Below are positions 13,478 to 19,320 of a stretch of 19,320 bases of DNA, in pieces. The number at the start of each line of letters is the position of its first letter. The first letter of the stretch is position 1. The position numbers were made by a program, and so were the translations under genes. Source of the stretch: DAHUXT01 sp036273675 (GTDB lineage: Bacteria; Chloroflexota; Ktedonobacteria; Ktedonobacterales; JADMIN01); assembly GCA_036273675.1 (NCBI GenBank), contig DASUHD010000095.1, positions 1 to 19,320 on the forward strand. Direction: 5' to 3'. Below the pieces are notes generated by a model. That model saw only the letters and a list, made by a program, of their open reading frames with translations, was not told the origin of the DNA and searched no databases.

Positions 13478-14701
13478 TCACAGCATCGTTTCACGTGAAA
13501 CAGTGGCATCCTTTGCACGGGTACATGGCGCGAGGAGCAGCACGCCAATCGGCGCCAACCCCAGAAATCCCAGGGCGACGACGAGACTGAAGCGCTCGGC
13601 CAGCGCGCCCACAAGCGCGGGTAGCATCAGTTCAAGCGGCATGACCAGCCCGGTGATGGCGCGCGCCATCCCGGCGCGTCCCGGCAGCCGGTCGTAGGTG
13701 GCCGCCCGCGCCACCGGATACCACCCCGTCGCACCCAGGCCAATCACGAACAACGCCAGCGCCGCAAGCCAGAGCGCCTGCGTTACCAGCAGGGTGACGA
13801 TACCCACCAGCGTCAGCAGCGCCAGCCAGGGCAGCAACCGGACACCCACCTGCCGCTGCTTGGGAGCGCGGACGAGTAGCCGCTCAAGCCCAAGCAGGCC
13901 AACTATCCCGCCGACCATGCCAAGCGCGAGAATCAGGCTGACGCTGGCTATCGTCGCATGCAGCCGGTCGCGTAGCAGCAATCCGGTGAAGCCGAGAAAT
14001 ATCTCATCGACCATCGTCGCCATGACCAGAATGCCCATCCAGCGGAGCAGTATTCGATCTTGAAGAGCGGCGCGGACGCTCGGCCAGAGGGTGGCCCAGA
14101 AGGAGCCTTCGGAATCGTCATCGTCCGCTGGCGGCGCGAGCGCGGGCCGGGGAAACCGCAGCGGCAACGTCAGGCATCCCGCGGCCAGCCAGAGGGATGC
14201 GCCGACGAAGCTGAGCGCCGTCCACCCGCCACCCAGGGCCGCCGTCGCGGCGACCACCAGCGGCGAGAGCAGATCGCCGACACTCGATAGAAGTGTCCAG
14301 CGGGCGAGGATGCGTGTGGCAATGGCGGGCTGCTGCTCGACCAGCGCCGCCTGGGCCAGCCCGACGGCAGCGCCAATCGCCGGATCGGCCAGCGCCACCG
14401 CCAGCAATAACAGCGCGTAGTTGCGTGTCAGCCCTGCCAGCGCGAACGCAAACACTAGCGCAAACATCCCGCCGAGGATCGGCACGCGCTTCGAGACGCG
14501 GTCGCTGGTGAGGTTGATACCTGGCTCGATGATGAGCGCTGAGAGCGCGCCGACGGTGAAAAGTAGCCCCACCTGCTCGTAGGTTATGCCAAAGGCGTCC
14601 CGCGCCAACGGCAACCCAACCACCAGAAAGCCAAAGGTCAACTCGTCGAGCAGCGCCGTGCTGAGGAGAATGCTACGCAGCCATACGGTCTTCAACGTCA
14701 T
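13478..14701 (-). CDS. Major facilitator superfamily (MFS) transporter
   Basis: About 407 residues with twelve predicted membrane helices in two bundles split by an acidic central loop (ALAPPADDDDSEGSF). The loop between TM2 and TM3 (NLTSDRVSKRVPILGG) is a degenerate form of the MFS motif A. Substrate cannot be told; a drug- or solute-exporter-like MFS is possible. ATG 14701 is preferred over a GTG at 14725: neither has a Shine-Dalgarno sequence, and TACAAT seven bases before the ATG suggests a leaderless message. The last codons read VSRETML and are formed by the fourth parS-like palindrome, so that site lies inside this gene. It follows the PPC-domain gene on the same strand by 32 bases. 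Confidence 0.88.
   Translation of the reverse strand: MTLKTVWLRSILLSTALLDELTFGFLVVGLPLARDAFGITYEQVGLLFTVGALSALIIEPGINLTSDRVSKRVPILGGMFALVFAFALAGLTRNYALLLLAVALADPAIGAAVGLAQAALVEQQPAIATRILARWTLLSSVGDLLSPLVVAATAALGGGWTALSFVGASLWLAAGCLTLPLRFPRPALAPPADDDDSEGSFWATLWPSVRAALQDRILLRWMGILVMATMVDEIFLGFTGLLLRDRLHATIASVSLILALGMVGGIVGLLGLERLLVRAPKQRQVGVRLLPWLALLTLVGIVTLLVTQALWLAALALFVIGLGATGWYPVARAATYDRLPGRAGMARAITGLVMPLELMLPALVGALAERFSLVVALGFLGLAPIGVLLLAPCTRAKDATVSRETML
13488..13501. other. parS-like palindrome, copy 4 (inside MFS 3' end)
   Basis: GTTTCACGTGAAAC, a perfect 14-bp palindrome flanked by C and A, so 15 of 16 positions match the parS consensus. It encodes VSRET near the C-terminus of the MFS protein and lies between convergent genes, where it cannot act as a promoter operator for either. 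Confidence 0.75.
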
Positions 14702-14708
14702 AGCGTTG

Positions 14709-14714
14709 ATTGTA
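14709..14714 (-). promoter_or_regulatory. -10 box of a possible leaderless MFS transcript
   Basis: TACAAT on the minus strand ends eight bases before the MFS ATG at 14701, so transcription would begin at or next to the start codon. No good -35 box was found (TTGCCT is too far at 21 bases). The gene may instead be read from the upstream PPC operon. Confidence 0.32.
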
Positions 14715-14733
14715 CGCCATACCACGACGCGGC

Positions 14734-15171
14734 TCAGGCAAAGCGTGGCGGCTCGGGATACAACTCGGTGAGGCCGCTCTCTGCGTTTTCGCGACGGGTG
14801 AGCACGCCTCCTACGCGCGTCAGCGCCAGTTCGAGCACGGGCGAGACGATGCCATCGCCGAAGTGGCCGCCGTACGTCTGATAGTCGCTCGTGCCGACGG
14901 TGATGTGAGCGTGGACGAATGGCTCGCCGTTCAGCAGCCCCGCATTGCCAGTGAGGTGCAGCACCTCGAGTTGCTCGTTGATTTCGCGCTCTTCGTAGAC
15001 GCGCGTCGTGGTGTTGAAGTATTTCAGCGTGACCTGGCGTAGACCACCAATCGCGGTAAACGCGGCCCCACTGATGGTGTAGTCGCTGAGCCAGCGCTTC
15101 AACGTCGCCATCACCGGCTCGCCCGACTCGAAGACCAGCACCGCATGCTGGCCGTAGTTCTGTGACCGCAT
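14734..15171 (-). CDS. PPC/DUF296 domain protein
   Basis: 145-residue protein that consists only of the PPC (plant and prokaryote conserved, DUF296) domain. In plants this domain follows AT-hooks in AHL proteins. Bacterial stand-alone versions are trimeric, and their role is unclear. The family's metal-like site is present: NGEPFVHAHIT with His87 and His89, then YGGHF with His103; SGAAFTAIGGL and the conserved HLTGN are also recognisable. No AT-hook precedes the domain. ATG 15171 is chosen over an upstream extension to 15240 because the previous gene's stop lies five bases before it, and GAGG in that gene's last codons can act as its ribosome-binding site. This suggests translational coupling with the 96-residue protein. 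Confidence 0.88.
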   Translation of the reverse strand: MRSQNYGQHAVLVFESGEPVMATLKRWLSDYTISGAAFTAIGGLRQVTLKYFNTTTRVYEEREINEQLEVLHLTGNAGLLNGEPFVHAHITVGTSDYQTYGGHFGDGIVSPVLELALTRVGGVLTRRENAESGLTELYPEPPRFA

Positions 15172-15175
15172 GGCC

Positions 15176-15466
15176 TTAGCCTCGCAATCCTGCCCGGCGG
15201 GCTGAGCCGACTGGATGGGGCTCGTTCTCGTGAAAGACATAGCGGCTCCAGGTGCTGACTGGGGTGTACATCAGCCGCGCAAAGTGCTGGGCCGCCACCT
15301 CACGCGCCGTCTCGCCTTCCGCCGAGCCAACCGCAGCTGGCGACTCACCGCCGACGCCAACGATATCCAGTGTCGCGGCGTCAGCATTTTGCAGGGTGGC
15401 GGCCGCCGCAAGCGTCTGATCTGTTTGGCCTGCTGGGACCACGTTATCCGTTGCTGTATCGCTCAT
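15176..15466 (-). CDS. Hypothetical protein, 96 aa, coupled to PPC-domain gene
   Basis: Small soluble-looking protein with no recognised family. Residues 1-45 are Ala/Thr/Gly rich with no clear structure. The second half (ETAREVAAQHFARLMYTPVSTWSRYVF) looks like a real folded or helix-forming segment, followed by a basic His/Pro/Arg end. ATG 15466 has a strong GAGGAGA five bases upstream, the best ribosome-binding site on this side. The stop codon TAA ends five bases before the ATG of the PPC-domain gene, so the two are almost certainly one transcript. It could be a partner of the PPC protein; nothing more can be said from sequence. Confidence 0.72.
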   Translation of the reverse strand: MSDTATDNVVPAGQTDQTLAAAATLQNADAATLDIVGVGGESPAAVGSAEGETAREVAAQHFARLMYTPVSTWSRYVFHENEPHPVGSARRAGLRG

Positions 15467-15534
15467 GGTCGTCTCCTCATTTGCGCCTGTTCATGTTTTA
15501 TGCGCCGTTGCTCTTCAGCTTTGCTCTCTTCTGA

Positions 15535-15540
15535 AGTATA
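15535..15540 (-). promoter_or_regulatory. Possible -10 box for the 96-aa / PPC operon
   Basis: TATACT on the minus strand, about 70 bases before ATG 15466. The positions where a -35 box should lie (near 15558) read CCCAAA and do not fit, so this is a weak prediction. Confidence 0.28.
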
Positions 15541-15767
15541 GACGCTTTGGCTACCATTTTGGGTGCGCTTCGAGCCAAATCGAAAACCACATACAGAATA
15601 CAATATCCAACTGCATAGGCTCCTGCGATTCTGCGCCCTGCTCTACGGATAAAACTGCGATTGCTCCGTGGGAACTGGCGCGCGCTTCGGCCATACTGGA
15701 CATGACTGAGAAGATTGAGTGCAGAAACAGTGCCAAATTGCGTATTCCCCGGAAGAAAGCAACCGCT

Positions 15768-15773
15768 TACAAT
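15768..15773 (+). promoter_or_regulatory. -10 box for the giant membrane protein gene
   Basis: TACAAT (15768-15773) would start transcription near 15780, just before the AAGGAG ribosome-binding site at 15785-15790. The -35 region (TTCCCC at 15745) is poor. Confidence 0.38.
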
Positions 15774-15796
15774 AGAGAGCAGGGAAGGAGAGAGCT

Positions 15797-18700
15797 ATGA
15801 GTACCAAGATGCTCCGTTGTTTGAACTGCGGGCGCCTGTCACCCGCGGGAGCCAGCTATTGCCAGTTCTGCGGTGAGGCCGTCGATCCGGCGTTGATCGC
15901 CGAACTGCAATGGCTCTATGGCGCGCTCAACGATCTCGATACCCGTATCGCCCGTGGCGAAGGCGCGCGCACGATCATCTCACTCCGCGACGAATACCGT
16001 GACCGCTATCTCGCCGCGCGCCGCGCGCCCGCCACCGAGAAGGCCGCCGCACCCGTTTGGCCCGCCGCCATAGTGGCCGCCTCCGGGCTTCCATTCACCA
16101 CCACTGCCGAATCTGGAACTACGACCCCTACCGCTCCTACTATCCCTGCCGCGATACCCACGCCCATGCCTGCCCCCGCGCCGACCGCCGCGCCGCGACC
16201 GGCCGGGCCAATCTTTTCCTGGCAGGCGTTTCTCTCGGAGCAGGCCATCGCCATCATGATGTATATGGGTGGCTTCCTCGGCCTGGTCGCCATGCTCAGT
16301 TTCGAGATTGGCGGCTGGCAATCGCTCGATCTCAGCGTCAAGCTGGGGGCAATTATCCTCGTGTATCTCGCTTTCGGAGCGCTCGGGCTGGTCGTGCGCC
16401 GGATTCCGCGACTGCGCGCTGTGGGTGGCGTCTATCTCGGCGTCTTTGCTCTGATGACGCCGCTGGTGGCGCTCGGTATCTACCGCTTCGGTTTGCAGGC
16501 GGCGGGATTCTCGGGTGCGGCGATGCTCAGCATCTCCTCCGCCTATGCCGCTATCGTCTATCTCGCGCTTGCCTGGCGCACCCGCTTCATGACGTATGCC
16601 TATCTCGGCTGGTCGGCAATGATTTTGGCGGCGCTCGCCATCGTCTTCTGGGCGGACGCGCCGCGCGAATCGCTGGTCTTTGCGCTGGCGGTTGTCTCAT
16701 TCATCCTGCTCTTGCCAGGCCTCTTCCATCGCTTCTCCCTTGCCGCGCTGCTCGAAACGCCCGCGCTCCAACTGGCGGCGGTGACCTCACTCGCCGCGAC
16801 CGCCGGAACGCTTTATCTCTGGCTGGCGCTGGCGATCCGCGCGATTGCCGATACGCCGCTTGCCCCGTCGCCCACGCCACCACCACAGGTCTCGGCGGCT
16901 GTCTATGCGCTCTCGTCTTGCCTGCTGGTGCTGGTTGCCGCGACCTGGAGTTATCTGGTGCGCGGGCTGGCCGGCTCGCTCGATGAGCCAGCGCGCGCGG
17001 GACGGCTAAACGTGACGGACTGGCTGATTGTGGTGGCAGCCACTCACGCCGCGATTGCGGTGGCTGCCTGGCTGGGCGCCGATCGCCGCGTAATGTCGCT
17101 CGTGCTGGCGGCGCTGGCGCTGGCTGAGGTGGCGGTGCTGTTCGTCCTCTGGCGACGGGCGCGCGAACGCACCGAGTTGCGCTATCTGACGGAGGCGCTG
17201 GCGCTCTTGCTGGCCATCGGCGGCGCTCTGGGGGTCATCGGCGATCCGGCGCCGAACTGGCCGTACCTGCTGGCGCTCACCGCTGGTGTGGTTGTCGCCG
17301 CCGGGCTGGCGGTCTTCGAGTCCACACCGCTCTGGCTGCTGCCTGCTGGCGTCTTTCTCTCGCTCGACTACCACGCATTGTTCGATGCGCTCTTCGCCCC
17401 AACGATCAACGACGCGTTTGCCTCGCCAGAGCGGTCAGCCACCTTCTGGGCCGTCGCGACCACCGGTCTGGTGATCGCGCTGGTGGTCCCCTGGTTGGTG
17501 GCCGCGCCCTCGCCGCGCGCGCAACGCTTCGCCCTTCCCGTCTATCTGATTGCGCTGGGCAACGCGCTCTATGTGACCATCAATCTGTTTGGGCATGACG
17601 CGATCTACGCCACGCTCATTCTCGGCCTCTATGTCTTGCTGGCGCTGCTGGCGGGCTGGCGCGCGCATCAGCCATTGGCCGGGGGCGTTGTCGCTGGCTT
17701 CTTTGGCACGCTGCTCCCGTTCCCGCTCTCCGTCGCGGGTGGTGATAATAAGTTCATCCTCGCCGCGGCGATCACGACCGTGGTGGTGGCGCTGGCTGGG
17801 TTGGCCGTTCGCGGTCTGTTGGGGCGCGCGTCGGCCTTGCCCATATATCTGATCGCGCTCTGGACCGCGCTAGTCATTGGCCTGCGGATGCTTGCCGCTC
17901 CATCCGTGCCAGCGGAATGGGGTCCGCTGGGCGTTCCGTTTAGCGCCTGGCTCTTGCTGGTGCTCGCGGCGCTGGCGACGGTTGCCGTTCTCTGGGACAA
18001 CCTGAACTGGGCGGTCTTCATCCCCGCGCTCTTCGGGATGACGGCAACCCTGGCGACGCCGGGTCTGCGCGGTGTCGCGCTGACCGTGGCGCTGATGGCG
18101 GCCGGGATGTTACTGCGCCAGATGCGCGGGCGCTGGCAGTGGAGCTTCGTATGGTATATCGCCGCGCTGCTCGCCTCGCTCTATCAGCTTCTAGCGCTCA
18201 TGGCTCGCGCGTTCATCAATAGCTCCGCGCCGCCCGACCGGGCGATATATGTCGCGCTGCTCTTCGCCCTCGTGGCGTATCTGGCGGCGGCCGTCGAGCG
18301 GCAGCCGTGGGTCGCGTCGGCCGCGCCGTTCTTCGTCTTTCTAGCGGCGCTGGCGACGTTGCCGACCCACAATCCCCACGGTTTCGTGAAGATCGTGGCA
18401 ATCACCTATGGCGTGATCGTGATCGGGCTGGCGTTGCGACTGAGCGTTGGGCGCCGGTGGGCGCTGGCATGTTATCTCTGCGCCATCCTGCCGTCGCTGC
18501 TTGCCATTTCGCGCGCCACGCCTAACACTCCTGGTGTCGCCGAGGCGCTGTTGCTCATCTTCGCGGTGACCGCCTATGGCATCGCCCTGGTCGAGCAGGC
18601 CCCCAACGCTGGATCCATCGCGGTAGCGTATGCCGGGCTGGCCGCTATTCTGCAGCCAGACGCCTATGTGCTGCTGCCACTGGCGCTGGCGCTGGCGGTG

Positions 18701-19320
18701 GTTGGCATCGTGATTGGCAGGGCTGGTGGCTGGCGCTGGGCGTGGCCCGCCTATGCCTCGTCACTGCTTGTCGCGCTGGTAACGGCGCTGCTTGGGCTGC
18801 GATTACCCGCGTTTGAGGGCTGGGCGTTGCTCGCGTTTGCGCTAACCGCTTATCTGGTCGCCGTGATCGAGTCGCGGGCCGAGGCGTTGCTGCTGGCGCT
18901 CTCCATCGGCGTGCTGGCGCTGGCGGCGAGCGTCCGCGCGCTGGAGTGGCCGCTCTGGCAGGCGGCGCTCGCCTTTGTCGGCCTCTCATGGCTCTATGTC
19001 GCGGGCCAATGGCTCTGGGGCGCGCTGCCGTGGCTACGTAACCGCGCTGGCCGCTCCTGGTGGGTGGATGACGCGATACTTGCGGCGCATCCCAACTGGC
19101 AGGATGTGCGCTTCCTCGGTCGCCTGATTCACCATCTCGCCGGGTTGGTAGTAGGGAGCGGTGTGGTCCTTGTCGCGTTGCTCATAGCTCAGACTTATAT
19201 ACCTGGGGAGCCGATGGCCGAGGTCGAGGTGATAGCGCTGGCCTCACTGGCGGCGCTGTTCGCGCTGAGCGCATGGGTGATTCCGGCCCACGCGCTCTGG
19301 TATGTCGCGGGCGGGCTGCT
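15797..19320 (+). CDS. Giant zinc-ribbon polytopic membrane protein (3' truncated by window edge)
   Basis: One uninterrupted frame of at least 1,174 codons that leaves the window without a stop. ATG 15797 has AAGGAG six bases upstream. The N-terminus is a zinc ribbon with Cys8-x2-Cys11 and Cys22-x2-Cys25 (RCLNCG...YCQFCGEAVD). It is followed by a charged helical segment (about 33-75, ELQWLYGALNDLDTRIARGE), a Pro/Ala/Thr-rich linker (about 75-135), and then dozens of hydrophobic helices separated by short charged loops. The repeated pattern (helix pair, short loop, helix pair) suggests internal duplication. It belongs with large zinc-ribbon membrane proteins of Chloroflexota and Actinobacteria (compare the SCO7613-type and DUF2157/DUF2339-like proteins); function is unknown. 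The assignment to those groups is by resemblance only. Several shorter overlapping ORFs in other frames are shadows of this gene. Confidence 0.85.
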   Translation, partial: MSTKMLRCLNCGRLSPAGASYCQFCGEAVDPALIAELQWLYGALNDLDTRIARGEGARTIISLRDEYRDRYLAARRAPATEKAAAPVWPAAIVAASGLPFTTTAESGTTTPTAPTIPAAIPTPMPAPAPTAAPRPAGPIFSWQAFLSEQAIAIMMYMGGFLGLVAMLSFEIGGWQSLDLSVKLGAIILVYLAFGALGLVVRRIPRLRAVGGVYLGVFALMTPLVALGIYRFGLQAAGFSGAAMLSISSAYAAIVYLALAWRTRFMTYAYLGWSAMILAALAIVFWADAPRESLVFALAVVSFILLLPGLFHRFSLAALLETPALQLAAVTSLAATAGTLYLWLALAIRAIADTPLAPSPTPPPQVSAAVYALSSCLLVLVAATWSYLVRGLAGSLDEPARAGRLNVTDWLIVVAATHAAIAVAAWLGADRRVMSLVLAALALAEVAVLFVLWRRARERTELRYLTEALALLLAIGGALGVIGDPAPNWPYLLALTAGVVVAAGLAVFESTPLWLLPAGVFLSLDYHALFDALFAPTINDAFASPERSATFWAVATTGLVIALVVPWLVAAPSPRAQRFALPVYLIALGNALYVTINLFGHDAIYATLILGLYVLLALLAGWRAHQPLAGGVVAGFFGTLLPFPLSVAGGDNKFILAAAITTVVVALAGLAVRGLLGRASALPIYLIALWTALVIGLRMLAAPSVPAEWGPLGVPFSAWLLLVLAALATVAVLWDNLNWAVFIPALFGMTATLATPGLRGVALTVALMAAGMLLRQMRGRWQWSFVWYIAALLASLYQLLALMARAFINSSAPPDRAIYVALLFALVAYLAAAVERQPWVASAAPFFVFLAALATLPTHNPHGFVKIVAITYGVIVIGLALRLSVGRRWALACYLCAILPSLLAISRATPNTPGVAEALLLIFAVTAYGIALVEQAPNAGSIAVAYAGLAAILQPDAYVLLPLALALAVVGIVIGRAGGWRWAWPAYASSLLVALVTALLGLRLPAFEGWALLAFALTAYLVAVIESRAEALLLALSIGVLALAASVRALEWPLWQAALAFVGLSWLYVAGQWLWGALPWLRNRAGRSWWVDDAILAAHPNWQDVRFLGRLIHHLAGLVVGSGVVLVALLIAQTYIPGEPMAEVEVIALASLAALFALSAWVIPAHALWYVAGGL

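Larger units (their letters stand above)
15467..15796. other. Divergent intergenic region
   Basis: 330 bases with visibly more A+T than the surroundings. It lies between the minus-strand PPC operon and the plus-strand giant membrane protein, so promoters for both should be here. No convincing gene is seen, although an ORF on each strand can be drawn. TTGGCT/AGCCAA (15547-15552, 15573-15578) is a weak inverted repeat of unclear meaning. Confidence 0.5.

Noticed and set aside
2323..13501. The four palindromes as operators of one transcription factor
   Set aside because: Two lie near predicted promoters but two are at gene 3' ends between or behind genes, where promoter control is unlikely; the parS match explains all four better. 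Not fully excluded.
16057..16986. 309-residue plus-strand ORF
   Set aside because: A different frame inside the giant zinc-ribbon gene, which has the ribosome-binding site, the zinc ribbon and membrane helices.
1..19320. CRISPR arrays, tRNA/rRNA genes, insertion sequences
   Set aside because: No regular short repeats with spacers, no T-loop-like tRNA pattern, no rRNA and no transposase or integrase motifs were seen on reading.

Overview
The window looks like a piece of a GC-rich bacterial chromosome, most likely Chloroflexota. The clues are Thr/Pro 'TATP'-type linkers in a single-pass membrane protein, a T-box controlled valS, a ValRS of the short DDNGLPTER type, and a giant zinc-ribbon polytopic membrane protein. 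The phylum call is an inference; no rRNA or marker gene is present to fix it. No phage, transposase, CRISPR, tRNA or rRNA was seen. Both outer genes are cut by the window edges: an NRAMP-like transporter on the left, and on the right a membrane protein of at least 1,174 residues that runs off the end.

Layout. 3-1313 (+) NRAMP-like transporter; 1380-1541 a possible small ORF; 1573-2088 (+) an unknown protein; 2089-2344 two long inverted repeats and a ParB-type palindrome. 2345-4804 (-) is valS, preceded by a long leader (about 4877-5281) with a sigma70-type promoter, a Stem I with a GUC (Val) specifier, the T-box sequence and an intrinsic terminator. Next comes a small membrane protein (5313-5741, -). 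A divergent promoter region then leads to an apparent two-gene operon (+): an M20 metallopeptidase and a DapA-family aldolase resembling mammalian 4-hydroxy-2-oxoglutarate aldolase. Convergent to it is a membrane-anchored secreted protein (-), followed by a DUF2252 protein (-). 11385-13468 (+) encodes a stand-alone receiver protein and a CHASE3 histidine kinase. Convergent to these is a minus-strand group: an MFS transporter, a PPC/DUF296 protein and a 96-residue protein of unknown function. The giant zinc-ribbon protein fills the right end.

The most striking feature is four copies of the exact 14-bp palindrome GTTTCACGTGAAAC, centred near 2331, 5836, 9355 and 13494 (about 3.5, 3.5 and 4.1 kb apart). 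All lie between genes or in the last codons of a gene. The word matches the core of the bacterial ParB centromere site parS, so the window may lie near the replication origin, although no parA/parB is visible. The other notable feature is the valS leader, where T-box and terminator are separated by an unusually long insert with its own hairpins.
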